Below, piece after piece: positions 49,311-62,632 of a stretch of 64,000 nt of DNA. Within the stretch, counting starts at the first letter, position 1. The number at the start of each line of letters is the position of its first letter. Location of the stretch: positions 33,318,108-33,382,107 of the forward strand of contig JAPWDM010000005.1 in the NCBI GenBank assembly GCA_035578155.1, written 5' to 3'. The notes below the pieces were generated by a model. It saw only the letters and a program-made list of their open reading frames with translations, had not been told where the DNA came from and did no database searches. The translations under genes and the position numbers were made by a program. Source of the stretch: Brachynemurus nebulosus (lineage: Eukaryota; Arthropoda; Insecta; Neuroptera; Myrmeleontidae).

Positions 49311-50718
49311 AATGCATTCGAATGGATTTGCGCCGTCGCGTCATATATAATTCGGCAAGTATATTTAAGTATCGCTATGAAAATATCGTGCTATAAGTTT
49401 TCGTTATGTATTACAAAATCATGATGGTTTCATGAAAACTTACAAGGCCTTTTCAGTAACCAGTTATTGTACAGTACATACCCTGAAACTTTTGTATGAT
49501 TTGTACAACAGCAGTTTATGCTGCCTGTTCTCTATTTCTCTTTACCGTTCGTTGGTTTGTTAAGATTCGTGCGCATTGTATCGATTAACGAAAATAATAT
49601 AACTACCTTTTTGTATATAATTTACCACAAACCTTGTAATGAGTATCTACACAATATAAAATAATAGGTAATACAAAGTTACTGTAAATTGTGTGTACCT
49701 ACCAATTCCGACGCGACGGTCAAAATTAAGTTCAAACTATTTGTCAGTTTCGCCAATGAATACGTTCCCTTCTAGAGTTTCATCTGTGATATTAGTTGAT
49801 AGAAAATCTATACCGATTAAGGTAGTTGGTCCGAAAAACAATTTTTCAAAGGATTTTAACGAAACTTCTCCAGATATTTATTTAATTCAATACCAGTAAA
49901 ACGAGCCTATACCGAGCCTATAATTGACCGCCCCAATTTTGAGAAAAACGGTTTCAAAGTTTCGTAATTTTAACACAGGCTCTTATGGCTGTTATATATA
50001 AGTTGACATATTCACACGATTTTTTTTTTTTTTTTTTGAATAAAATGAAAACGTGTCAAAAGAATTTGATAAAAATTTAATATTATGTTATAAAATACAG
50101 TTTATGTCATAAAAGTTACAAACCATATTTAACAAACAAAAATTATTGCCTACGTCAATTTAATTTATAAAATTTATAAGATGAGTGATTTTACTGATTT
50201 TATAATTTTATATTTTAATTTTTACTTAATCCGATCTATAAAAAATTATAATATCCGCTCTATATTTATAAACAACATTTTACACGTTTTTACAACGCTT
50301 TTCCAACAATGCTTTTATATTGGTACAACATAAGCTCGCGGAAATTCAAAAAAACAAGTGGTATACAAATATAATAACTGAAGAATATTAATATATTACA
50401 TATTTAAATTTTGATAAAAGAATATTTTCTCGCTGATACCTAAAATTCTAATCGGAGATTAATTTGATAATTCTCCAAGCTTTGTACAACTACTATTTGG
50501 TTACGTTTACATTTGTACATAGTAATATTCATCGTAATGACGTCACTAAGAATACTGTATCTACTTCAAAAAGTTATATCATTTTAACAATTTTTTTTTG
50601 CTTCAGAAAGCTCATTTTTTTATGTATTGTTTCATAGTTCAAAAACTTTTCTCCAATACTGTATTTTCGAAACATTAGCATAAATATCTTAATTTATCGA
50701 ATGCTTTGAAGAACGTTA

Positions 50719-50755
<37 letters not shown>

Positions 50756-51792
50756 AAAAAAACAGAAATTACGACAACTTATCGTTATTATAAGCAAATA
50801 AAAATATGCATAATGGCTGCATCGAAAAATTTTTTTTTAGATAAAATACAGTAAATTTTATGATAATAAGACAAGCAGATGTAACTAATTAACATAATTA
50901 ATAGATAATTTGACGAATAAAATATAAATTGTAAAATAAAATAATTGTATATTCATAAAACTATCAAAAAATTATTAATGCCCCGAAGCGATAAAAAATT
51001 TCAAAAAATCGTAAACAAACATTAGGTACATATGCAAAAATGAATTCTTGACCCAGCCCATTAAATTGTCTAGATTGGAACAGGTGTACAAAATTCCACT
51101 AATGAATAACGTAACATCGAAATTATTGTAAATGGTAAATATTTCAAATACACTTATAAACAGTATAACCTATAAAGATAAATGTATTTCGCCGTTACGG
51201 GTGCATGGCGTGCGAGAAAAATAAACGAATTTTTATTATCATTGAACAATTTTTCCTTTTTTTTTATTTTCCCTTATCTATTTGCGCCAAATGAAAATAT
51301 TTTATTGAAATGGTTTTATAAATACTTCCTAACGTAGACTACATTCGGTATATTTTTTCAATATTTTTTATTTTTATTTATTTTTTATTTTGTCAACTAT
51401 CAAAAAATATTAACAATTAAATAATAATAAAAAAAAATAAGAAAAAATATTAATGTTGAATGTTGAAACAGGCACAGAACTGCCATCTGCTTTCTGTTTC
51501 TAGAAAGTGGTGGTGGCGGCGCTGGGGGAGATAAAATAAAATTTTCGGTGGGTTTTTCTTTTGTTATTAACAAGCCGAATTGCGTCTTAGATTAAAGTAC
51601 ATCTTTTTCGCGTAACATCAGAAGTATTTAACCGGACTTAATGAATTCAAGGTATTTTATTGGCGTATAGAAATATTTCATCGATTTGAATATTGTCGAT
51701 AGTAGATAATCATCAGACATTCCATTTGCAACAACATATTAAAACACTAAGTACTTCTGTACCGTATTTTCGACTCCCGGTTAGAATTTTTT
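49311..51792. other. AT-rich intron stretch
   Basis: It contains an A run of about 29 bases (around 50727-50753), which may be the tail of a retroposed sequence, though no body was recognised. No gene was seen. Confidence 0.4.
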
Positions 51793-52878
51793 ACGGTTCC
51801 GTACCTTAAAGGACAAAACGAAACCCTTATAAAATCACTCGTAACGTAGAAGTTTTAAATTTGGCATAAGTTTAGATTCGAATCGCTAATCAACGATTAG
51901 AAAAAAAAATATTTTGGATTTAAAGGAAAACAAAATTTTAATTAATAAATCGTGCGAGATATCATTTGAAAGAATGAGAACTCTAGGGCCCGATTTACAT
52001 TAACGCTCCGCTCTTGATACGCTCCCACTCCACTCTCGCTCGGATATAATCTTGTTGTATTCACATTACAGTGCTGATAACATGCTGGTACCTATTCGTT
52101 CTCCATTCACATTATAATGCCGCTCTGGGTACGCTCGCAGTTCGGTCTCAGTTCGATACAAACATCTTTTCATAACAACTGAATGCAAGCGGAGTGGAGT
52201 GGAATCAAAAAAGTGTTTACACTATAGATACAAGCCATAAAAAGTCTGGTATCGCTCCGATAAAATATTACTTGAATGGTGTTGATATTGGAGTGGCATT
52301 GGTGTGGGGGCGAACCGTGACTGATATCGGACCGATATCCGAGCGATAATGTGAATACACTCATTGTTTCTTGTGTAAGAATATTTTATCGAATCGGGAG
52401 CGGAGCGATATCGCATCGAGAGCGGAGCGTTAATGTGGATCGGGCCTAAATGGTTCTAAAAATAAGTTGTTTTTTTTTATAATTTTTGGTCCTATAGTCT
52501 TAATGATATAGTTCACAATATGCTAGAAATAGTTGCTCCCTTCTGATCTCGCAGGTTTCTAAAGCTTACATTTTGATTTTAATAGAGTTACTGAATCATA
52601 GATTATCAGAAAACTGCAGGTTTTTTTGAACAAGTGAAAACTGAGAAAAGGAAACATGGGAAACACAATAGTAGATAACGCATAGCTATTTCAGTATAAT
52701 GTGAGACAAATGATACATTTTTCAGTTATCACAAACAAATTTTCTTAAAATTTAAATATGCATAAATAAAAAAAAGTTTGATTTGATCTTTTGACTGCTC
52801 AATGTAGTATTGGTACGGAACCCTAATTGTGCGAGCCCGTGCTCATTGTACGAATCCCTAATTGCTCTTGGCCGATAT
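51793..52878. mobile_element. interrupted GGTACGGAACCC-type insect repeat
   Basis: The left end, ACGGTTCCGTACCTTAAAGG, is matched in reverse by GGTACGGAACCCT at 52812-52824, then GTGCGAGCCCGTGCTC and CTTGGCCGATAT. I know these ends from repeats widespread in Lepidoptera and other insects. The interior is AT-rich and non-coding. It is split by the MITE at 51986-52446. Confidence 0.7.
51986..52446. mobile_element. 461-bp TA-flanked MITE nested in the preceding repeat
   Basis: The ends are GGGCCCGATTTACATTAACG and the complement of CGTTAATGTGGATCGGGCC, with about 28 paired bases. TA lies outside both (51984-51985 and 52447-52448). The interior repeats GAGCGGAGCGATATCG/CGCTCC-type text in both orientations, which makes several short frames. 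None is a gene. Confidence 0.8.
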
Positions 52879-55386
52879 TTCTTAATATAGGCTTGTACTT
52901 TTTTTTATTTAAGACTCTTCCTGTTGGTGTTATACCGCCAAATTTTACACCCAAAAAGTATTAGTTTCGAAAAGACGAATCATAATATAACATCAAATTA
53001 TTAATATCTTCAAAAATTGATATAAGAAGCAAAGTGCGTATTTGAACCGATAAATATAAATAATAGTTGATAAAATAGCCGATTGGACATTTTTCCCGTT
53101 CCGTTCGGTCTCAAAGGGGGAATAAACTGTTGGCAATAAACGACAAAACAAAACGAACGAATCAGGCAAGATATACGCAACTATTCAATAACTATATACT
53201 TATATTTGCCTGAGTGTTATGGCAAGAGCTGTTGTGCTGTCTCTTGTGCGTCTTGTAATGTATCTTTTCGTTTCAATAAAATGTGACGGTTAGACAGCTT
53301 ACTTTTGTAAATGCTTGTCACTTGGCAAAAATAACGGGCGTGCGAAACACAACAGAAAAATGGCATTGCAAAAAGAAAAATATAACAGTTAAACGAGTCT
53401 GACATATTTTACTAAAAACATTGTCACATCCTTTAAAATTTTATATTTATAATGTGTTCAATTTTCCCTCTTTTTTTGGAGTTGTTTCTTATTTGTGTAT
53501 GTGTTGCCTTCTATTTCAGTTAGTTAGTTTTCGGAGTACCTATTAAATGTCAATAAATGTTTAGTTATCAATAAAACCGAACAGTGGATTTTTTATTTTT
53601 CAATTACAAAATGGATTGGTAGAGTACATACCAACAATTCAGTCAGTCGCACATTTGGTTCTTTTGCTCGCTTTTACAACCATTTAACCCCTAAAAAGTA
53701 CCAACACAGATTAAAACTGGTAAGAGACTAAACTCAGTATAAGTATTTCATAACATCTAGCTGATTTCTTAACGTCCTAATCTTTGGATTCGATATATTA
53801 ATAATAAAAATAATTGTTTAATCTTTGATTTTGGATTCAATATTATAATCTTTGGTTTTGGATTCGATATTTTAATAATAATAATAATTGGATTTAACTT
53901 TTCGAACGTCTTGTCCATAACACACATCACCCACATCATTATTTTACTTTATTTATACATTTTTACAATTATATTACATTCCGATGCAAAAGTGGATTCA
54001 AAAGCTTATCATGCAAGAGAAGAGAAACAAAAAACAAATTTATACCAACTAAAAATAAAAATAAAAATAATAAAAACAATATAAAATTATCTTTTGGGGA
54101 AAAAGATATATTTGGCCAAGTCATCACAGAAATTCAAATTTTACTCCACTTGCAATTCTCTGAAAAACACCCTCAAATCTAAATTGTTATGGTCTATCAT
54201 TAAAAAAAAAACGTCAAAATTTTTTCTACCAAACAATAAAATTAAAAAGAACTACATTAATCTAGTATTGTTTGATTCGATAAGAAGACTATTGTCATTT
54301 CAAAACTTCGTCCTCGTTCGACGGGTTTTGAGGACAAATTTAATCGAGTTTGGTATCATTTTCCAAAGTCTTGGAACGAAAGGGAAAGGTTGAGGGACAC
54401 GAATCGCCTTAATCGCCCCTACCTTGAAACCATCCCTGCCCCGATGTGAGTAGAAAAGATAGTGATAGAATAATGGAGTCCACAGCCATCTTCTTCCTTT
54501 CTTAAGAGGTTTATACCGATATTTATCTGGAATTGTTCGGTCAATAAATTTACAGAAAACCTTCTGATTGACGATAATTATGTACCAATTTTAAAATTTA
54601 AGTTCCCAATTATGTTGCCGTAAAAAAGAAGCTTTATTTATGTAATCTTCATAATATTTTTGTAAAATAATTCGCAATACTTGGAATCCAATGTTTTAGT
54701 AAAATAAACCGAAACAACATTAGACAGTAAAGACATATTTTTCTCTTGAATAATATACTAGTTGTTTGAAAGGATAAAAACAAAAAGGAAAAAGGAAAAT
54801 GATATATCACTTTTCAAAACATTTCCAAAAATATTTTTATATTTTTCCCAGCACACCATTTTTACATTAAAATATATCGCACAATACTTTCCACGACACT
54901 TAGCGTACGTACGTACATACATTTATTGTCAAACTTCATACATGTTGGGTTCAATTCCCGCATAATATCCCATAAAACTTCCGTATAGTTGATTCACTAT
55001 CCCGTTCCAACATGCACACTCACATATTATACATATGTATATGTATGTAATAAGAAAAAAAGGAAAGTTTTTAAATCCCATGTGAAACGACAATTTGAAA
55101 CGTACTTACGCATCTGTTTTAACAACAGCATATTCAACTATGAAAAGGGTATTTCAATTTTTTAGCCAAGTTGACGGATACTTTAGAAATAATTGTGATA
55201 GATTATGATTTTTTGGAAAAATCATTAATTTAGAATTGCAAATCAATTTTTAAATATTTCATTTATGTTCGGTTAGTTCTTGCAAACTTCAGCGGTGAAT
55301 TTAAAATGTATTTATCGATGGAAAAAAATAATTTTATTATTGGTTTACTATTAATATATTTATTTAATAAAATTTATTTTACTTGG
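52879..55386. other. AT-rich intron stretch
   Basis: A short GGATTCGATATT-type minirepeat occurs at 53785-53870. No gene or bounded element was seen. Confidence 0.4.
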
Positions 55387-55924
55387 AACGTAAAAGCCCC
55401 TATACCGGAACGCGATCATATGTCCGAACAGTTTTGACATTTATATATTAATGAAGTTATTTCTGAAAGGAACTCTGATAACAAAAATTATTGTTAATAG
55501 AATGATTATTTTTCAATTTAAGTTCACCTCGCATTTGATGTTTTCTTACTTAATTAAAGAAATACATATATAAATTAAACAATTTTTATTGAATACAGTA
55601 TTTTTATCCTTTATTTACGTCACTTAAACCATTTTATGTTTGCTACTTTGACGTCTAGATGTCATTCTATGTGTCATATTACTCATAATCATTAATATTT
55701 CTTTGTTTGGATATAGTTGTCGACATTTTGTAAAAGAAAAACATTAATAAATAAACATTTTTGGGTTGTATTTTTTTTTTAAAACAATTGTTCATTGGAT
55801 TAAAAAAACTTTGTTTCATGCTTATTAAGAAAAAAAAATGGGTGTTTAATTTGTTTGTCAATTTTTATAAGCCAGTTTAATTACACACCTAAAAACAGTG
55901 TTCCGGTATAGGGGCTTTTACGTT
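55387..55924. mobile_element. 538-bp inverted-repeat element
   Basis: The left end is AACGTAAAAGCCCCTATACC, plus GGAAC. The right end is its perfect complement, 25 bp in all. The interior is AT-rich without a transposase. A TA lies at the third to fourth base of a possible shorter end (TA|AAAGCCCC), so the true boundary may be inside by six bases. Confidence 0.8.
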
Positions 55925-56519
55925 ACACAAATTGCAAATAAAAGGCTAATTTAATAATAACAATTTATTAAAGACTTTGAGCCCCTAGGATCAAAATGAT
56001 GAAAACCAGTTTAAACCAATAATATCGGAGAGATTTTAGAATAAAATAAACTGATCGAATATTCGTATAACACTTGGTCCTATGAGATTAATAGATAATG
56101 CAGGGAGCAAAATAACTTGCCATCGAAGGCAGGCTAGATTTGCCGCCTTAAATTATTTTCGATCCTCGGCATGGTCAGACCCTTTTTCGACGCCCTATAT
56201 CTGCGCTTTCAGATTTTTGAGTTATAAAACACACAAATTTTTTCAGAAAAAAATATAAAATTCGAGTGTAAGACAGCAAGACAATTTAGTGAATAAAATA
56301 AATTAGTAAGGTATAAATAATTTACATTATTTTTTTGGTGCTTCGTTCTTATGGTTTTGAAACCAATAAAAATTATGCTTTCATTTTTGTCGCATTTATC
56401 TACAACGAAATGACCAACGAAATGTTTGTACTATTCTAGATATTTTGTACCATTCAGAAAATTTGGTCGTAATTTTTTTCTTTTTTTACGGTAAAAGTGA
56501 AAAAAAAACTACATTATTC
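55925..56519. other. AT-rich spacer
   Basis: No feature was recognised. Confidence 0.4.
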
Positions 56520-56521
56520 TA

Positions 56522-56689
56522 AAGGAGTCTCCACATTCTCGCCGAGGTTGGACGAAACGAAAATGTAGAGGGTCATTTCGTTGTGTCTCGCGGTTGGTGT
56601 TTTAATGCTATTCATATGGCTGAGCCAACCTCAGCGAGGAACTTGACGAGGAACCTCGTCCAACCTCGGCGAGAATGTGGAGACTCCTT
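56522..56689. mobile_element. 168-bp MITE with perfect 34-bp arms
   Basis: The left arm begins AAGGAGTCTCCACATTCTCG and the right arm is its exact complement (56656-56689). TA flanks both ends (56520-56521 and 56690-56691). Perfect arms suggest a young copy. Further paired text occurs inside (CGCGGTTGG, CCAACCTCAGCG). Confidence 0.85.
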
Positions 56690-56691
56690 TA

Positions 56692-59554
56692 TGGAACTTA
56701 ATACACATCAGTTAAATTGTTTTTATTATGAAACACTAAAATATATACCTACTCTAGTCTCGGAATTGCAAAAAATAAATAATTTTTTGGAATTTTGTAG
56801 TACTTCAGCCCAAATCACTAAATCTCTTATTATTTCCGTATTCCTTACAATTTAACGAATTATTTATTAATCTAATTGTTGTACTACAAAATGACTGACT
56901 ACAAATCGTCGAAAAAAAATTAATATTTTTGTTTTAAGCAAAGTACTATAACAACAACTTTACATGACTCGTGAGAAGGGAAGCGTAAATTGGGAAAATA
57001 ACAAAATAAAACCTAATAAACAATTGAGGGCCATCACGCACTTTATCCAAATTATGTGTATTCCTTGCTAAACGATACACCCTTCTGTAAATTTATTTAT
57101 CTGGAATCATAATATTATTCGGGCTTGAATAAATAAAAAAAATGTCTTCTAACAACAACTAAATTTGTTTTCGTGTATAGTTAAACCTAAATCGACTCAC
57201 AGTATTTTATTACTAAAATCATGGAACAGTTTCTCCAAAGAAATTCACTGTACAAATAACTGTAAATATGTTAGTGGATATTTTGAATTTATTTATTTAG
57301 ATATAGGTATGTTTATAAAATTACCGTCGTCAAATTTTCGTTATTATAACTGAATACAGTGTGTCCCAAAAGAAACACATTCTTATAGTCCTACTTTGAA
57401 CGATTTGAAAAACATATTTATATAGCAAGAAGCCTCATGCTTGTTTATAGAGTAATTATAAAAAATTTAACATCTTTTGACATAGTCACGAACAGTTTAT
57501 GAGATTTGAAATTACTAAACGCACAAGACATTCCAATGCCGACTTTATCACCCCCTATTCGGCGCTCCCACCATTTATAAATTATTTGAAAACTTGATAT
57601 TATTAAAAAAAATTTTTTTGTTAGTTAACGGGTTAAAACTTTTCGTGCAAATAGAACACTAAAAACGATAAAATTGCTTTATTATCAAATATTTTGTTAG
57701 AAGTTTTTTTTTTTCGTTTTGTACCACAGAATAAATAGACGCAGGAAATAAACGTTTTATTTAGAACGATCACCCAAACGAATAAACAATAATGTCTTAC
57801 AACAGAGTTATAAATAAATAAAATTTTATTTAAATTTTAAATATTTCTCATTAACTAATAATAATTACTATTGAAAAATAAAATTGTATTTTTACCTATT
57901 TTGTGAAACTACTAGTCGACGAAATTGCGTGGAAAAATCATATTAGACATTTTGTTATATTATTAAGACTGAATTTTGTTTGTAAATAAAAGGTCATATA
58001 TATTATTTTATTACACAAAATATAGGGGAACAGTGGGTTAAGAAATGAATGTATTAATACTATACCTCATTTCAGATACAATTGATCACGAGTTTTCGTT
58101 AAAAAATTAAATAATTCTTATATTCGGAACAAATAAATCTTCTATTCTTTTCTAAAAACAAACTGCAAATTTAAAATTTACGTAAATGCAATAATAAAAG
58201 AGATAAAACCAAGAAAACGGAAATTATTTAAATTCAAAGTGACGAAGCATGGTTAAATTTAACTGAAACGAACCATAGTTAAGAAGAGGATCTGGTTTCA
58301 ACGCTAACATTCGTTAGAAAGTTCGATTTTTATACATTTCATATAAAAATAATCTTTTGACTCAAAAAAATCTTCGGTCATTCCTTAAAAGGACGAAGAT
58401 TTTGTATCGGAAATCAAATACTTATTCTTTTTAATTTCAAGTATTCTTCGTAAAAATGGAATAATACAATACTGATTTAATCCGAGGTACCCCTAGTACG
58501 TTGTTCGTCTTTTTTATTATTTTGCATAATGTAATTTTAATAGTCGAATTGATTTTGTTTTATTTAAGGTTTATTAAGTATATTATGAAATTTGCGATAA
58601 TTTACATAAAAAGAAAAAATTACTTTCTTTGCATTTCGATTTCATCAAAAAATCGAATAATTATTATTAAATACATTTTAATAATTCTATCTATTCATTT
58701 AAGGATATTTCTTATCTATTTAAAGAATGAGGACTAAATACTACATACTTTGTTTTCAAATTGTATTAAATAGTATTATTGGTAAAAGCCACGAAATAGA
58801 TCGTTTCATTTCCAGTTTATTTCTCTGCGTGATTATAAAGACAACTTTCGAAATATTGTATTGGATGAATTAAATAGAGTCTTTCACAGAATCACTTTCG
58901 CGTTTATAGATGTTACAGTAAACCTGAAGTTTCAGAAAATTTTTTACCGTCAAAGTCTTCATGGTTTTTGATAAAAATATTTGAAAAGTGTATTTATAAT
59001 ATTCAAAAATAACTTAAACTGAAGCTCTTAAAATCGTCCTCTTCGCACTCAAAAATTTGATTATTTTAAGCGCTCAAAGGCATGCAAAAATTAAATCTAC
59101 ACAATACAGAACATTCCATATTAAAAACATTTGATATTTCTTTCTTTATTGTTTAATACGTTCATAACTTGCGGAAACGTTGCGTTGATTTAATAAAGAT
59201 TTTATTTACTATACTTTTTATTTCGTATATATCCAAACATTTTTTGAAATATTTGTAGAAAATTAACCCAAAGTTTCCAGTAATATTTTGACCCAAACTT
59301 GTAACAAAAACCGCTGGCGCATAAATTGAAAAAAAATTTTTACTTAAAAAAAAAATGACACCTATTATTTATATAATTGGTAGAGCTGATACCCGTTATA
59401 TAACTAATTGCTCAATTGAGACACTCGCATTGTGGACAAAAACCGATTTTTTTTTTAAATTTTATACTTTGGGTCAATTTTTATATTAATTATTATAATA
59501 AAATTTCTTTTGAAAATAAATAACTCACTGCAGCCATTGTTGTTGGCATTGCAG
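56692..59554. other. AT-rich intron stretch before exon B
   Basis: No mobile element was recognised. It ends in the exon B acceptor. An earlier CACTGCAG at 59526-59533 is a possible decoy acceptor. Confidence 0.4.
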
Positions 59555-59916
59555 ATGGGGTCGCTGGAGGCTCGATCGGGAACTTCCTATTCAAGCATGG
59601 CTCAGACGAGAATCGAACTCGTGAGCGTAGTACAGTCAAGAGAGAGCCTTCAACCCCAGAACGTCAAAACTCTACTTCATCATCTTCTTCCGTCTTTCAT
59701 TGTCCACTATGCGAGGTGTCCGTATCGTCCCTATTAGGAATACGACAGCACATCGACGTCCATTATCCCAGAGATAGTCCGGTGTGCCCAGTTGTAACAT
59801 GCGCACGTCGCTTCACGCATCCAAATTCCGTGCGAAATCACATGCGATTAAAACATCCAAATGAATGGGATCAAATGAAAGCGCTTAAATGGAGTTATGG
59901 TTCGACAGTATTCTAA
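59555..59916 (+). CDS. ab: alternative C-terminal exon B: two C2H2 zinc fingers (433-aa isoform)
   Basis: The exon starts after a TTGGCATTGCAG acceptor and is in phase 1 with the shared exons; the junction codon becomes GAT. The first 49 residues are polar, with a VKREP motif (341-345) fitting the SUMO consensus, then a serine run. Finger 1 is C363-X2-C366-X12-H379-X3-H383. Finger 2 has an unusual C-X4-C knuckle: C391, C396, X12, H409, X4, H414. The tail ends YGSTVF and a TAA at 59914-59916, which overlaps an AATAAA (59916-59921). The exon lies about 30 kb from the shared donor and 1.6 kb before exon C. An alternative reading is a spliced exon of an unlisted neighbour, but phase, strand and content favour this gene. 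Confidence 0.8.
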
Positions 59917-61487
59917 ATAAAAAGATAAACAATTTCATGGTTCCTTAAAATATTTATTATTCCTTATTGTTTTGAAATCGTTGGTATTATCTAAGTCATT
60001 TTTTAAAAATAATTTAGAGATTTATTTATTTTATTTTTTTTTAAATTATTGTTTTTTCGACTGATAAGAGAAAAATGTACCCACCTAAATTATGTGCTAT
60101 TTAATTAGTAAATTATAAAAAGAAATTATTTTTGATTTATGTTACCTGTTTTAGTGTTTAGCGCAACAAAAAAGTTCCCATAAAATTTTTCAGTTAAATT
60201 TTTTGGTTGTAGAATTCCTATTTTTATTATTTTTCTTTTTTTATTATGTATATAATTATAATAATTAAATGACACAAGCAAGTATCGACAACATAGAAAT
60301 TTTATTTTTTTAATACTAACATGGTGAATTTCTGTGAACTGGATTTAAAAATACATTAAACAAAGACTGTGTATTATAATGATTAAAAAAAAAAATACAT
60401 TTAAAACAATTTACTGATTAAAGATTAGTTAGCTCAAGTGCTTTATTAAGTAGAACTATAAGAAAAAACAACTTATGTTACTTATTCCTATATAATTAAT
60501 AATTTAATTACTTAGGTTTGTAGTTTACAACAATTCCAGTTATTCGTATTTATTCCTATTTATATTTTGTGATATCTTTGTTGCGCATGTCTGAAATATG
60601 CGCAGATGTATAAAAATGATATTGTTCGATTTTTTAAAATTTAAAAAAATATGAATAACTGGAAATTTTCTCAAAAACAAGTGAAATTATTAATTTGTAA
60701 AAGATTAAAAATAAAAACTAAAAAAATTTTTCATATTGTTATGCAAAAAACTATTATGATTAGGACATACCAAATTTATAATATATAATAATATATTTAG
60801 GATGATCTCGAAAATATTTTGAATAAAATAAAAGATAAAATTATCGTGGATGCACTTGCCAAGTAGGCATGTGTATATTTCACAATTCCTTTGATTTTCA
60901 GTATTACTAGCATATGTAAAATATATACATAATATATATTATATATAATATTTCGTCAATTAAAGTTTAGTAAAAGTGCGTTATAATAATAATGTCTGTA
61001 CATTGCCAAGGATATATGACGAATAAAATATTTTATTTTAGATATGACGACAAATAAATAAAATATTGATAAAAACAAAATAATAATGATATAATATTAT
61101 AGTTTTTAGTACAGACTTTCCTAATTTGCACCTTACCTTAGTTGATAACGTTTAGTGTTAATGAAAAAAACTGTAGTCTGTAAGAATCATATCCTAAATT
61201 GTCATTGTGATTGGTTCATTTGTTTATATAGAAAGTAATAATAATAAGAAAGTGAAAAAAATGAAAAAAAAACATTATAATTGCATTTATATTATACAAA
61301 AATATAATAAAAATAAATAACTCTTTTCCAAAGTACGCTTGTCTGTTTTTATTTCCAATTCAATCATTCAATAATAATAATATCGCAAGATTGGTAGAGT
61401 TTATTAGTGTAAAATTAACCCATAAGACAAAAACCAAAATGAAAATCCAAATTCCAAAAAAAAGTTGAACGTATTATATGTTTCTAG
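59917..61487 (+). other. exon B 3' UTR, then intron before exon C
   Basis: The AATAAA at 59916-59921 overlaps the stop and may be too close to act; others follow. The rest is AT-rich with no repeat pairs. It ends in the exon C acceptor. Confidence 0.45.
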
Positions 61488-62632
61488 TTTCACGACGCTC
61501 TTTGGACATGCTTCGTGTTAGAGCAACAGATCCAAGACCATGTCCGAAATGTGGTAAAATCTATCGATCAGCACATACACTCCGAACGCATTTAGAGGAC
61601 AAACATACAATATGTCCCGGCTATAGATGTGTTCTATGTGGAACAGTTGCAAAGAGTAGGAATTCATTACATTCGCATATGTCACGTCAACATCGTGGTA
61701 TTAGTACCAAAGATCTGCCAGTACTGCCAATGCCGTCACCGTTTGATCCCGAGCTTGCCAGTCGACTTCTAGCTAAGGCTGGAGTCAAAGTAAGTGCGGC
61801 CGAATTACGGGCTCGCGCATCGCCGACTGGTCCACGGCGCACCGATGTCAAATTAGATGCAAAGAGTGTATATTCGGGTGCACCGTCTGAAGCCGGTAGT
61901 TCCGTCTGTGGTGATAATGATCCGGAGGATTTAACGATGTCCCATCCAAGATATAGTGGCGGTATTGACTTAGCGATGTCACCTCCCGGCACTATGAACC
62001 ATTACAATACAACCATCACAAAAATATCGGCAAGTAAACCAAATTCGTCAGGGCAAGCGTTGGCGGCAAAGAGTGTCGATTCAATAGCACAAAATTTGTC
62101 ATCAAAAGAGCCGTCTTATCCGTCACATGTCGCCCCACCTGTGCCTCCCAGTGTGTCTAGTTCAGGTTCAATTTTGGATACGTATCGACATCAGCTGGAC
62201 ACGTACTTACAATTAATGAAATCGTGTACCGAAAATAGTCTGCAAATGGACACCGCGGCCGCACTGCACATGGCGCAAATAAGTGCCATGGGACTTGACA
62301 AACAACACTTGTTTGAAAAGATGCAACAACAACAAATGCATATGGCCAACGATTTCTCGATGAAGATGACGCCGCAAGAGGAAGATTTACGTAAAAATGA
62401 TAATAACCCTGAAAATATGGTAATCACTGACAGAGATCATCCGCCACGAACCGAAGACGCCAGTAACGTTGTAATCGGCATAGGTGGCGGTGGCGGTGGT
62501 GGTGGGGGCCTGGACATTGGCAACAGAAATAATGAACGTGTCGATGAGGGTGAAACGTCTGCCGGCGAAGAAGACGAATATAGTGAAGAAGAACAAGAAG
62601 AGCCACAACAACAACAAAAAGCTGGTGATTAA
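61488..62632 (+). CDS. ab: alternative C-terminal exon C: canonical Abrupt zinc fingers and long tail (694-aa isoform)
   Basis: The exon follows a TATGTTTCTAG acceptor; the junction codon becomes GTT (Val314). It codes for SLDMLRVRATDPRP and two C2H2 fingers of C-X2-C-X12-H-X4-H form: C332, C335, H348, H353 and C361, C364, H377, H382. After them come ISTKDLPVLPMPSPFDPELA and a Leu/Ala-rich segment (LLAKAGVKVSAAELRARASP). This post-finger block is what I know from Drosophila Abrupt, and it is the strongest support for the gene name. The remaining roughly 270 residues are low-complexity: Ser/Pro stretches, Gln/Met-rich sequence, a glycine run near 62490-62510 and an acidic tail with Gln repeats. 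In flies Abrupt controls neuromuscular connections, dendrite shape and cell fate. Confidence 0.93.

Noticed and set aside
50727..50753. A run as tail of a retroposed gene or SINE
   Set aside because: No retroposon body, RNA polymerase III boxes or target duplication was recognised.
54094..54393. 99-codon Lys/Asn/Leu-rich frame
   Set aside because: Biased composition, no domain and no repeat partner. Probably chance.
54940..54965. tRNA B-box-like text GGGTTCAATTCCCG
   Set aside because: No matching A box or cloverleaf could be built upstream.
59510..59737. 75-codon frame over the start of exon B
   Set aside because: It is in a different frame from the zinc fingers and crosses the splice acceptor.
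61687..61992. 101-codon minus-strand frame
   Set aside because: It is an antisense shadow of the strongly supported exon C.
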